28,668 bases of DNA from UBA2421 sp964641895 (GTDB lineage Bacteria; Planctomycetota; Phycisphaerae; Tepidisphaerales; Tepidisphaeraceae): positions 1 through 28,668 of the forward strand of contig CAZXLA010000029.1 of NCBI GenBank assembly GCA_964641895.1, given 5' to 3'. Shown piece after piece: positions 15,734-23,716 of the stretch; position 1 is the first letter of the stretch, and each line of letters opens with the position of its first letter. Under the pieces are notes generated by a model that did not search any database, had not been told where the DNA came from, and worked only from the letters and a program-made list of their open reading frames with translations. The position numbers and the translations under genes are program-made.

Positions 15734-17341
15734 TCACGGCCGATGCCATTCACGGCAGTCTTTGCACAACGCGCAGGCGTGCCACTGCCGGTCGGCATGC
15801 AGCACGCGAAGCCGGCCCAAGCTGCCGCGCCAGATCTCGGCAATCGACCGCTCGGCGATGTTGCCCATCACGTTGCGGCCAAGCACATCTTCTTCGCAAC
15901 TGACGACGGCACCGTCGGCGAGAATCGTCATCCGGTCGGCCAGCCGCCGACACGGCACCCGCGCCGGCGGCGACATGTCGCCGACCGACACATCCTCAAT
16001 CGCGCCGCCAAAGCTGCTCGGCGCGGCAATGACGGCGGTGCCGACGGCCCGCAGCCATTGGTCGTACCACGTTTCCATTTCAGCGAGGTTGACCTTCGTT
16101 TTGACAAAGGTGGGCGCGAGAATCGGCGTTGCCGAGCCGAGTCGAGCACGCGCCGTAAGGAACAGCTTCACGTTATCAATGACGGCTGGAAGTGCATCCA
16201 CACCCATGACGGCGGCGTAGGTTGCCGGGGTCATCGCCGGCAGATGCACGCTCAGCACGTCAATGCCGCTGGCCGCAAGGCGATCGATCGACGCGGGATC
16301 GTCGGGGAGAAGATCAGTCTCAACATGAACCGCCGCGCCGACCGACTTTGCCGCGACGATGATCTGATCAAAATGCGGATGCAGCATCGGATCGCCCACG
16401 CCGGCAAAGGTGATGCGGGCGTCGTCGCGCGTAGCCATCTGCTCGAAGATCGATTGCGCCGTATCGAGCGTCATCGCCGCGCGTGCCACGCGCGGATTGC
16501 GGCAGGCTGAGAAGATCGGCGCTGTGGCACGTGTCGTCGTCAGTTCAACAACGACGTCGCGCGGCAACGCACCAACTTCGCCCGCGCCGGCCAGCGCGAT
16601 CAATCGCTCCGCCGATGTTTCGATGAGTTGTCCGTTGAGGCCCGACCACGCACGCGCGCATCGATCAATCTGAGATTGCGAATCCAGCTTGAAGCGGCCC
16701 AGCGTACGAGCCACCGCCAACGGCACTTGCGCGCAACTGGCGGCGCCCAGCGGGTCGCGCATCGGGGCATCGGGCTGATAGCTCAGCAGCCGCCCCGGCG
16801 TAAGGTTGCCGCCGGCCAACCGCGCCAGCAGCGCGGTGCGGATCAACATTGCACCGAACCCCGGCGCCGCGGGGAGGAAGGCGAATTCGATATCGACTTG
16901 CGCTGCTGCGTGCGACAGGAGATGGGTGAGAAGCTGCGGATCAATCATCCCCGCCGCCGGATCGATCAAAACAACTGCATCGGCTTGGTGGCTCGCGGCG
17001 AGCGCTTCGAGCATTCGACCATCAAAACCCAGATCAAACTCGGTGCTGTTAAGCAGCCCGCCGCGCCAACCGTCCGACCAGCGCCGCGCTGCCGTTATGG
17101 AGTCGACCGTGGCGATGGAACGACGAGGCCCAACCGAGTGCGCGGTTGCTTGATCGTCGATGGCGCGGGTGATCGCCTCAAGCTGGTCATCGAAGCAAAC
17201 GACGCAAATGCCCGCTAAGCCGCGAGCGGCGTGGGTCCGTTCGAGGGTCCACTCTAAAACCAGTTGATCGCGAAATACACGGGTCGCGCTATTGTGTGCT
17301 GCCGATTCGTGCAACATGGAGATTGTCGCGATGGCGTTCAT
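15734..17341 (-). CDS. SPASM-domain protein with degenerate radical SAM core (spiro-SPASM-like)
   Basis: This is a 535-residue two-part protein. Residues 1 to about 250 look like a nucleotidyltransferase-type Rossmann region (SATRVFRDQLVLEWTLER, ICVVCFDD, FDGRMLEALAA, ADAVVLIDPAAGMIDPQLL). Residues 262-450 follow the radical SAM barrel order: the first strand VVVELTTT, FAGVGDPMLHPHFDQII (312-328, replacing the GGEP region), IDVLSVHLPAMTPATY and NVKLFLTARARLGS. After the first strand, where CxxxCxxC should be, there is TRATAPIFSACRN with a single Cys280, so the catalytic 4Fe-4S site is absent. A C-terminal SPASM-type set is kept: Cys464, Cys482, Cys523, Cys526, Cys529 (VVSCEED, GNIAERSIAEIW, CALCKDC). 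From memory this matches the spiro-SPASM family. Its first 4 nt overlap the maf stop codon. Its function is unknown; from context it acts in flagellin glycosylation. Confidence 0.8.
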   Translation of the reverse strand: MNAIATISMLHESAAHNSATRVFRDQLVLEWTLERTHAARGLAGICVVCFDDQLEAITRAIDDQATAHSVGPRRSIATVDSITAARRWSDGWRGGLLNSTEFDLGFDGRMLEALAASHQADAVVLIDPAAGMIDPQLLTHLLSHAAAQVDIEFAFLPAAPGFGAMLIRTALLARLAGGNLTPGRLLSYQPDAPMRDPLGAASCAQVPLAVARTLGRFKLDSQSQIDRCARAWSGLNGQLIETSAERLIALAGAGEVGALPRDVVVELTTTRATAPIFSACRNPRVARAAMTLDTAQSIFEQMATRDDARITFAGVGDPMLHPHFDQIIVAAKSVGAAVHVETDLLPDDPASIDRLAASGIDVLSVHLPAMTPATYAAVMGVDALPAVIDNVKLFLTARARLGSATPILAPTFVKTKVNLAEMETWYDQWLRAVGTAVIAAPSSFGGAIEDVSVGDMSPPARVPCRRLADRMTILADGAVVSCEEDVLGRNVMGNIAERSIAEIWRGSLGRLRVLHADRQWHACALCKDCREWHRP

Positions 17342-19296
17342 GCCGCCCTCCGCAGCGATCGATCGCCAAACGCGCGCACGCGGTCGATGGCGTCGGTGAG
17401 CGTCGCCTGAAACTCGCGTGCCGCCGTGGCGATGGCGCTGACGTTGTCGATGTCGCGTTCGACCTGACGCCGCTGCTTCGCCGTCGCGCTAAGCTCGTCC
17501 GATGCGATCCGCCGGTCGGCCAGAAATCTTTTCAGTTCGCTTTGCTGGGTTAGCTGAGTAACGAGGTGATACGTTCGCCCGAGCGATTCAAGCTGAACAC
17601 GCAAGGCGTCGATTTTGGCAATCGCCCGATTTACACGCGGTTGATCTTCAAGATTGGCGACGATCTCCCGCAGCAGGTCGAGCGTTTGGTTGCTGATCGA
17701 TTCGATCGACCGCGTCTCTTCCAGCCGATTGAACAGACACGTCTTCGCCGCCGCGAGTTGATCGGTCGCCACGCCGCCGTGACGCGGCCCGGCGCGATGA
17801 AGTGGCGATTGGCAAAACTGATCGAGCGCCGATCGCAGCGTCATCACCGCGGCGCCGCGTTTGAGCACGCCGCCTTCGGTGGCATCAATGATGCGCGATT
17901 TGGATTGTGCAAAATCGCGTTCGAAATGCTGTAGATAAGTGAAGAGCCGTTCTTCGGTATACGTAGGCCGGCCGGCATGATCGGGCACGCGGCGGAGGAT
18001 CGGGCGGTCGCGCACGATCTGTTCCCACTGCTTCATTTCCAGCGTGCAGAACCGCCCGAGTTCCGGCCGCCATACGTCCTCGTAACTGGTGCCGGGCATG
18101 TAGCACAGGCCGTCGCTGAAGCCTAAGTCCTGGCCGACGAACACGATCGGGTCGCACGCCAGATGCTCGGCCACATAGAACGCCAGATGCGCCACAGTCG
18201 CGCCGGCGGGCAGCTTGGCTTTGCTGAGTTTCATCTCATGAAGCAGCGCGTCGGCAAAATCATTTCCATTGAGCGACACCGGCCCGGGCATGAGATCAAA
18301 CACCGCATCGGTCGCCTTGGGTTCGGCGATGAGTTCAGTCTGCAAACCCGGCGGCAGCTTCTCGAAAAAGCGCGTGCAGATGTCGTGATAGTCGAGCGAA
18401 GTGACAAAATCGGGTTCGATTCCCATCTCCAGCAGCGGCTGAAGCGTGGTCTGCACCGCGATGATGACCGCCTTGCCCGCGGCCTCTTTGAGCAGGTGTT
18501 TGTTCTTCCGCAGCGACGGCCCGGCCGACACGATGATCGCCGGTTTGCCCGCAAACGCGCCACTCAACCGCGCCAGGCTCGGCGTGCTGACATACCACGG
18601 AATGTTCCGGGTGATATTCTCCGCGGTGCGCTTGCCATTGAGAACGACCGTGTTGACGCACGTTTTGGCGTAGGCCAGAAAGTCGGCGACGAGCTGCCCA
18701 AACTCCGCGTGCTCCGCCGGCGCAAGTTGAATCGACGGGGCATGGTTCAGCGTGATCGTTCCATTGCTGATCAGCGCCGCATGCGGCATGAGCCGCGCGA
18801 ACAGCGAAGACTTCTCCGCCGACGAAACGATCGCCATCCCGCCGCCGCAAATGAGATTGGAAAAATCGCGCGCTTCCATTGCGGCGCGAAGCACCTCCAT
18901 GCGCGGCTCGAAGACGAAGACAATGGATTCGGTGCCGGCCTGATCGATCAGCGCTTCGATGTGATAGCCAAGCCCAAAGCCCTGAGCGAACAGCAGCAGC
19001 TTGTCGGTCGTATCCAGCGTGTCGACGAGTTTGCGCGCCTCATCGACGGGGTTGTATCGGCTGTGAAGCTGAACCACCCGCCCGCCGAGCTCGCAATGCA
19101 TCGTCGGATCGCCCGACTTTGAAGGCTGCACATGGCACGCACCCGCCCCGCAGCCACTTGCCGCCGCTTCATCCAATTCTTCAAGCGCGAAAGCCAAACC
19201 CGCGTCGGCCGACCACAGTGCCGCGAGGTTACGAATCAGCGGCGCGTCGTGGGGCAAGACGAAGCGCGTGGAAGAATCTGCGGCGTCGGCGATCAT
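17338..19296 (-). CDS. Maf (DUF115/MptE-like) flagellin nonulosonic acid transferase
   Basis: This 652-residue cytosolic protein belongs to the motility-associated factor family. Maf glycosyltransferases move CMP-activated pseudaminic, legionaminic or related acids onto Ser/Thr of flagellin before export. The N-terminal region contains LLLFAQGFGLGYHIEALID (100-118) and IVFVFEPRMEVL. The central DUF115 domain has KPAIIVSAGPSLRKN (251-265), VIIAVQTTLQPLLEMGIEPDFVTSLDYHD (277-305), LAFYVAEHLACDPIVFVGQDLGFSDG (371-396) and AGRPTYTEERLFTYL. The C-terminal 150 residues are helical, as in other family members. Length is normal (about 600-650). It is the first gene of the operon, and a sigma-28-like promoter lies just upstream. 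No flagellin gene is in the window, so the acceptor is an inference. Confidence 0.88.
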   Translation of the reverse strand: MIADAADSSTRFVLPHDAPLIRNLAALWSADAGLAFALEELDEAAASGCGAGACHVQPSKSGDPTMHCELGGRVVQLHSRYNPVDEARKLVDTLDTTDKLLLFAQGFGLGYHIEALIDQAGTESIVFVFEPRMEVLRAAMEARDFSNLICGGGMAIVSSAEKSSLFARLMPHAALISNGTITLNHAPSIQLAPAEHAEFGQLVADFLAYAKTCVNTVVLNGKRTAENITRNIPWYVSTPSLARLSGAFAGKPAIIVSAGPSLRKNKHLLKEAAGKAVIIAVQTTLQPLLEMGIEPDFVTSLDYHDICTRFFEKLPPGLQTELIAEPKATDAVFDLMPGPVSLNGNDFADALLHEMKLSKAKLPAGATVAHLAFYVAEHLACDPIVFVGQDLGFSDGLCYMPGTSYEDVWRPELGRFCTLEMKQWEQIVRDRPILRRVPDHAGRPTYTEERLFTYLQHFERDFAQSKSRIIDATEGGVLKRGAAVMTLRSALDQFCQSPLHRAGPRHGGVATDQLAAAKTCLFNRLEETRSIESISNQTLDLLREIVANLEDQPRVNRAIAKIDALRVQLESLGRTYHLVTQLTQQSELKRFLADRRIASDELSATAKQRRQVERDIDNVSAIATAAREFQATLTDAIDRVRAFGDRSLRRAA

Positions 19297-19308
19297 CGGT
19301 TAATCTGT

Positions 19309-19336
19309 TTATCGGACTATGCAACTTGAAAGGTTA
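19309..19336 (-). promoter_or_regulatory. Sigma-28-like (flagellar) promoter of the maf operon
   Basis: On the minus strand TAACCTTT (19336-19329), 12 nt, then TCCGATAA (19316-19309), ending 12 nt before the maf ATG. The flagellar FliA consensus is TAAAGTTT-N11-GCCGATAA. The -10 matches 7 of 8 and the -35 matches 6 of 8; the spacer is one base longer. It lies in the 44-bp divergent gap next to the start of the gene at 19341. Confidence 0.5.
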
Positions 19337-19340
19337 AATT

Positions 19341-19928
19341 ATGGATCGATGGCTCTTTGAAACGCCGTGGTGGCTGCTTTCGGCGGTGGCGGTGGCGGCG
19401 GTGGGGTTGCTGGTTGCGGGTAACAATCGACAGAAATCGAACCTCAAGGCCGCCGGCGTAAGCGTGCTGGCGCTGGCGGGGGCGCTGTGGGCGACGAGCT
19501 ACTTCGTCGACACCCCGCGCGAAACGTGCGTGCGGCAAACCCGCGAATGGGTGACGGCGGTCGTCGCCAAAGATTCGGCAAAGCTCGGCGCGTTGCTCCA
19601 TCCTAAAGTCGCGCTGGCTGCATGGAACCGCGACGACATCCTCGCCGGCGCCGTCAAATACGCCGACATTTACGGCCTGCAGAGTGCCTTCGTCACCAAC
19701 ATTGAAGGCAAGCCCGACCCGAGCAACATCAGCGTGACGGTCTCCGTCATCAGTCGGCACGATGCCAAGATGGCCGTGCTCAATACAATCCCAAGTACAT
19801 GGGAACTCGGCTGGGTGAAAGCCGACGACGGCCGCAGTTGGGTTATTAAAGACATCTTCCCGATCCGAATCGGTCAGGCGGAGCGGAGCCAGTTTCGCGA
19901 CGATTTGTTCGGCCACTCTCCACGATAA
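19341..19928 (+). CDS. Small membrane protein with NTF2-like domain
   Basis: This 195-residue protein has two N-terminal hydrophobic helices (about 10-27, WWLLSAVAVAAVGLLVAG, and about 37-52, AGVSVLALAGALWATSYF), followed by a domain of about 140 residues. That domain has the order of an NTF2/SnoaL-like fold: an N-terminal helix with TREWVTAVVAKDSAKLGALLHPKV, a middle helix, then long strands (ISVTVSVISRHDAKMAV, STWELGWVKADDGRSWVIKDIFP). The first helix and short loop suggest a membrane-anchored protein with its main domain outside the cytoplasm, but the topology is uncertain. GAAAGG precedes the ATG at 19341. It diverges from the maf operon across 44 bp and converges on surE with only 3 nt between. 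The function is not recognised. Confidence 0.75.
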   Translation: MDRWLFETPWWLLSAVAVAAVGLLVAGNNRQKSNLKAAGVSVLALAGALWATSYFVDTPRETCVRQTREWVTAVVAKDSAKLGALLHPKVALAAWNRDDILAGAVKYADIYGLQSAFVTNIEGKPDPSNISVTVSVISRHDAKMAVLNTIPSTWELGWVKADDGRSWVIKDIFPIRIGQAERSQFRDDLFGHSPR

Positions 19929-19931
19929 TGA

Positions 19932-20699
19932 TCACCAGGCCGCGCCGTCGCCCCACTGCTTCAACTTCATGTGATCGGTGAGATCAAACTGCAGCGGCGT
20001 GACGGTGATGTAGCCATTGCGCAGGTAAGCCACATCGGTCTCCGATTCACTATCACCCAGCGTGAACACGCTGCTGTTCCAGTAGTAACGTTGCCCGCGC
20101 GGACTGGAACGTTCCTCATACGAATCAATGTACGGTCGCGTGCATTGCCGGCAGACTTTGGTGCCGGTCGGCTTCTGATCGGAGACGAGCGCGGGCACGT
20201 TGATGCTGGCAACCTGGCCTGGTTGCAAACCGGCCTTGAGTATTTTCTCAATGGTTTCGCGCGCCAGCCGGGCGGCGCGGGCGTAATCGGTGGGAACATC
20301 GTTGCGCAGAAACAGCGACGTGGCGATGCTTGGCAATCCCAGAAACGCCGCCTCAATCGCCGCGGCAACCGTGCCGGAGTAGATGACGTTGATGCCCACA
20401 TTCGCGCCGCTGTTAAGCCCGCTCACCACAAGATCCGGCGGGCGCGGCAATAACTTTGCCACGGCGAGTTTCACACAATCCGCCGGACGACCATCGACTG
20501 CAATCCCGGTAAACGCGCCGTCTTGCACAGTCACTTTGCTGGTGAGCATCGGCGTGGAAATAGTGATCCCATGCCCGCTAGCGCTTTGAACGGTCTCCGG
20601 AGCGACCACATGCACTTCGCCGAGTTTGATCAGTTCACGATACATCGCCACGATCCCGGGCGCGTGAATGCCATCGTCGTTGGTAAGCAGAATTAACAT
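19932..20699 (-). CDS. surE: 5'-nucleotidase SurE
   Basis: This 255-residue cytosolic metal-dependent nucleotidase/exopolyphosphatase removes phosphate from nucleoside 5'- and 3'-monophosphates and helps survival in stationary phase. The N-terminus MLILLTNDDGIHAPGI holds the metal-binding Asp pair. Also present are VVAPETVQSASGHGIT (with the metal-binding Ser), VDGRPADCVKLAVAKLL, DLVVSGLNSGANVGINVIYSGTVAAA (metal-binding Asn) and GLPSIATSL. The last 60 residues contain the usual extended region, including a Cys-x-x-Cys (CRQC). The ATG at 20699 puts the protein start exactly on the family's first strand, and a longer frame upstream has no support. It diverges from nnrE across 28 bp and shares an AT-rich promoter core with it. 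Confidence 0.95.
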   Translation of the reverse strand: MLILLTNDDGIHAPGIVAMYRELIKLGEVHVVAPETVQSASGHGITISTPMLTSKVTVQDGAFTGIAVDGRPADCVKLAVAKLLPRPPDLVVSGLNSGANVGINVIYSGTVAAAIEAAFLGLPSIATSLFLRNDVPTDYARAARLARETIEKILKAGLQPGQVASINVPALVSDQKPTGTKVCRQCTRPYIDSYEERSSPRGQRYYWNSSVFTLGDSESETDVAYLRNGYITVTPLQFDLTDHMKLKQWGDGAAW

Positions 20700-20709
20700 A
20701 GTCCGTCGA

Positions 20710-20716
20710 GTATATT
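20710..20716. promoter_or_regulatory. Shared divergent -10 element (surE / nnrE)
   Basis: AGTATATT overlaps two -10 boxes: TATACT on the minus strand (20715-20710), 10 nt from the surE ATG, and TATATT on the plus strand (20711-20716), 11 nt from the nnrE ATG. No -35 boxes are evident. Both transcripts would be almost leaderless, and both genes could not be initiated at this core at the same time. Confidence 0.45.
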
Positions 20717-20727
20717 CATTTGTAACG

Positions 20728-21405
20728 ATGATTCGATTGACACGCGCACAGGTACGAGAAGTCGACCGCCGGGCGATCAATGATTATGGCATCCCCGGCA
20801 TCGTGCTGATGGAAAACGCCGCTCGCGGCGTAGCGGAAGATGCGGCGCGCTTTCTGGAAGGAATTGACAACCCCACCGTCGTCATCGCCTGCGGCGGGGG
20901 CAACAACGGCGGCGACGGGCTGGCGGTGGCGCGGCATCTGCACAACGCCGGTGTGAAGGTCACCATCATCCCTTCATGGACGACCGACCCGACCGGCGAT
21001 GCCGCCATCAATTTCGACATCGCGACGGCGATGAAGCTGCCAATGGCGCACGCACACGACATTCGGTTGAACGAATTCTCGCTGGTGATCGACGCCCTTT
21101 TTGGCACCGGCCTAAAGCGACCGATCGCCGGCGATGATGCATTGCTGGTCCATCTCATCAACGCCACGCGCGCGCCGGTGTCGGCGATCGATTTGCCCTC
21201 CGGACTCGACTGCGACACCGGCGAACCGCTCGGCGACGCCTGCGTGCGTGCCCGGCGAACAGTGACATTTGTCGTGGAAAAGGCGGGTTTCGCAAATCCG
21301 CGGTCGCGCGAATTCACGGGTGAGATTGTGGTGGCCGACATCGGCGCTCCACCGGAAATCGTCAACGCAGTGCTGGCCGATTCGCTGCGGACATCGCTAT
21401 CATAA
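20728..21405 (+). CDS. nnrE: NAD(P)H-hydrate epimerase (YjeF N-terminal domain)
   Basis: This 225-residue cytosolic repair enzyme interconverts the R and S forms of hydrated NAD(P)H so that the dehydratase can restore it. The protein is the YjeF N-terminal Rossmann domain alone: LTRAQVREVDRRAINDYGIPGIVLMENAARG (start), VVIACGGGNNGGDGLAVARHL (the characteristic glycine-rich loop), VIDALFGTGLKRPI, AIDLPSGLDCDTGEPLG (with the catalytic Asp region) and TVTFVVEKAGF. The C-terminal ADP-dependent dehydratase half found in fused YjeF/Nnr proteins is absent and must be elsewhere if present. The ATG at 20728 gives the canonical N-terminus; an in-frame ATG at 20668 would lie inside surE. pdxJ follows after 6 nt, so an operon nnrE-pdxJ-aroDE is likely. 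Confidence 0.93.
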   Translation: MIRLTRAQVREVDRRAINDYGIPGIVLMENAARGVAEDAARFLEGIDNPTVVIACGGGNNGGDGLAVARHLHNAGVKVTIIPSWTTDPTGDAAINFDIATAMKLPMAHAHDIRLNEFSLVIDALFGTGLKRPIAGDDALLVHLINATRAPVSAIDLPSGLDCDTGEPLGDACVRARRTVTFVVEKAGFANPRSREFTGEIVVADIGAPPEIVNAVLADSLRTSLS

Positions 21406-21411
21406 ACTTAA

Positions 21412-22152
21412 ATGGCCAAGCTATCGGTCAACGTCAACAAGATCGCCACGCTGCGCAACACGCGGGCATTGGATATTCCGTGTGTGGTCCGGTGCGCCAC
21501 ACTTTGCCTTGATGCCGGGGCTGCGGGGATTACCATTCATCCTCGCCCCGACGAGCGGCACATCCGCCCCGCCGATGTTGACGATCTGGCCGCTTTGCTC
21601 AAACGCTATCCGCACGCCGAATTTAATATTGAAGGCAACCCGCTCGAAGGGCAATGGATGAACCACATCCGCCGGGCCAAGCCGACGCAGTGTACGCTCG
21701 TTCCTGATTCGCCCGAGCAATCGACGAGCGATCACGGGTGGGATCTTCGTCCGCACTCCGATCGTCTTCGCGCCGTTATCGAAGAGATGAAATCACTCGG
21801 CTGCCGAGTCAGCCTGTTCATGGATTACGATTCTGACGAGTGGGCGATTGCAAAAGCGTTAGGAGCCGATCGAGTCGAGCTTTACACCGAACCCTACGCC
21901 ACTGGTTTTGCGAAGGAGCAGCACCAGATCGTTAAGTTGTATTCCAACGCCGCACGGCGCGCGCGTGAAGTCGGTTTGGAAATCAATGCCGGCCACGATC
22001 TGAACCTGCACAACTTGGCGCACTTCATCAACAACGTGCCGGACGTGGCCGAGGTGTCGATCGGTCATGCGCTGATCGCTGATGCCTTGCAATTCGGCTT
22101 AACCGAAACCGTTCAGCGCTACATCGCCGCCGCGAAGGGTGGGCGGGGATGA
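21412..22152 (+). CDS. pdxJ: Pyridoxine 5'-phosphate synthase
   Basis: This 246-residue TIM-barrel enzyme makes pyridoxine 5'-phosphate from 1-deoxy-D-xylulose 5-phosphate and 3-amino-1-hydroxyacetone phosphate, the last ring-closing step of de novo vitamin B6 synthesis. Signatures are the start LSVNVNKIATLRNTR, DAGAAGITIHPRPDERHI, FNIEGNP, CTLVPDSPEQSTSDHGWDL, VSLFMDYD, ADRVELYTEPYA, LEINAGHDLNLHNL and VAEVSIGHALIADAL. The length and order are standard. The gene sits 6 nt after nnrE and overlaps aroDE by 4 nt. PLP is the cofactor of the aminotransferase at 1870, but the two genes are not linked closely enough to imply a shared pathway. Confidence 0.97.
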   Translation: MAKLSVNVNKIATLRNTRALDIPCVVRCATLCLDAGAAGITIHPRPDERHIRPADVDDLAALLKRYPHAEFNIEGNPLEGQWMNHIRRAKPTQCTLVPDSPEQSTSDHGWDLRPHSDRLRAVIEEMKSLGCRVSLFMDYDSDEWAIAKALGADRVELYTEPYATGFAKEQHQIVKLYSNAARRAREVGLEINAGHDLNLHNLAHFINNVPDVAEVSIGHALIADALQFGLTETVQRYIAAAKGGRG

Positions 22153-23702
22153 CCCGGCTTTGCGTTTCCATTTACGTTGAAGCCATTGCAACGGCGAAGC
22201 GCGACATCGCCGAGGCGATCGAGGCGGGCGCGGAGATGATCGAACTTCGGCTCGACGTGATGACCGATCTTGTTCTGGCCAATCAACTCGTGGAGGCGTG
22301 CTCGGTGCCGTGTATCGTCACCTGCCGCGCCGCGTACGAAGGTGGCGATTGCGAATTGGCCGACGGCGAACGGGCCGCGTTCCTTAGCACGCTGGCCACG
22401 GCGCACGATGCGTATTACGACCTCGAACTCGTCGCCGACAAGCGCGTTCCGCACAGCAATGCCGGACGGTTGATTCTCAGTTCGCATGACTTCAAAGGCC
22501 GGCCCGATCGGCTTTATAATCTCATGGAAGAAATGAATGCCCGCCCTGCTGCCGTCAGCAAGATGGCGTGGATGGCGCGGAGCATTCGCGATTGCCAGGA
22601 AGCGTTCGAGCTGATGCAATCACGCCAACGGCCGACGATCGCGCAGTGCATGGGCGAGGCCGGCCAAATCAGCCGCATTCTTGCTAAAAAGTTCGGCGGG
22701 TTCCTCACCTTCGCCGCAGTGCGCGAACACGCGACGACGGCACCGGGGCAGCCGACGATCGAGCAACTCAAACAGGTGTATCGATGGGACGCGCTCGACG
22801 CCGACACCCGCGTGTACGGCGTGGTGGGTTCGCCGATCGCCCACAGCATGTCGCCGGCGGTACACAACGCAGCGTTCGCGCAAGCGGGCATCAATGCGGT
22901 GTACGTTCCGCTGCTGGTGAACAAAGGTTATGAATCATTCAAAGCGTTCATGGAAACCTACATCGTCGGCGACGGCCCGCTGCAGATGGATGGGCTTTCG
23001 GTCACGATCCCGCACAAAGAAAACGCGCTGCGCTACCTGCGCGAACACGGCGACGGGGTGGACATCGAACACCTGGCGCGCACCATCGGCGCGGTGAATA
23101 CGATCGTGGTCGATCGCAGCCACGGCAAACCGCAACTCGCCGGCCGCAACACCGACTATGCGGCCATTCTTGATACGATCACGTCGGCGCTGTCGATCGA
23201 TCGAAGCGCACTGAAGGACAAACGAATCGCCGTTATTGGCGCGGGCGGCACAGGCCGCACCGGGGTGGCGGCTTTAGCCGCCGCCGGCGCAACGGTCGTC
23301 GTCTTCAACCGCACCATCGATCGCGCCCAAGCGCTCGCCAGGGAGTTCGACGGCAAGAGTGGAACCGTCGTCGCTGCGCCGATGGATAAATTATCCGAAT
23401 GCGCCTGCGACATCTTCATCAACACCACGAGCCTGGGCATGAGCCCCAACGTCAACGATTCGCCGTTCGGCGAGCACCCGCCGCCATTATCTAGTGCGAA
23501 TCTAGTATTCGACACCGTCTACAATCCGCCGAGGACAAAGTTGCTCCAGCAAGCCGAATCGCGCGGCGCCCAGACGGCGAGCGGCGTAGACATGTTCATC
23601 CACCAGGCCGCGGCGCAGTTTGAACTGTGGATGAGCCTCCCCGCGCCCGTCGACGCCATGCGCCAGGCACTCACCGACCGCCTCACCCCGCCGACCCTTT
23701 AA
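22149..23702 (+). CDS. aroDE: Bifunctional 3-dehydroquinate dehydratase / shikimate dehydrogenase
   Basis: This 517-residue fused enzyme carries out steps three and four of the shikimate pathway in the cytosol. Residues 1-215 are a type I dehydroquinase: MIELRLDVMTD, IVTCRAAYEGG, ILSSHDF (catalytic His113), AVSKMAWMA (Schiff-base Lys138) and TIAQCMGEAGQISR. Residues 222-517 are shikimate dehydrogenase: VYGVVGSPIAHSMSPAVHNAAF, GLSVTIPHKENAL (catalytic Lys290), GAVNTI, GRNTDY, and the NADP loop VIGAGGTGR followed by VVFNRT. This fusion is known from plants and from several bacterial groups including planctomycetes and chlamydiae. The ATG overlaps the pdxJ stop (ATGA), so translation is probably coupled. 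The symbol denotes the fusion of aroD and aroE functions. Confidence 0.96.
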   Translation: MTRLCVSIYVEAIATAKRDIAEAIEAGAEMIELRLDVMTDLVLANQLVEACSVPCIVTCRAAYEGGDCELADGERAAFLSTLATAHDAYYDLELVADKRVPHSNAGRLILSSHDFKGRPDRLYNLMEEMNARPAAVSKMAWMARSIRDCQEAFELMQSRQRPTIAQCMGEAGQISRILAKKFGGFLTFAAVREHATTAPGQPTIEQLKQVYRWDALDADTRVYGVVGSPIAHSMSPAVHNAAFAQAGINAVYVPLLVNKGYESFKAFMETYIVGDGPLQMDGLSVTIPHKENALRYLREHGDGVDIEHLARTIGAVNTIVVDRSHGKPQLAGRNTDYAAILDTITSALSIDRSALKDKRIAVIGAGGTGRTGVAALAAAGATVVVFNRTIDRAQALAREFDGKSGTVVAAPMDKLSECACDIFINTTSLGMSPNVNDSPFGEHPPPLSSANLVFDTVYNPPRTKLLQQAESRGAQTASGVDMFIHQAAAQFELWMSLPAPVDAMRQALTDRLTPPTL

Positions 23703-23716
23703 TCGCCGCCTCGCGC

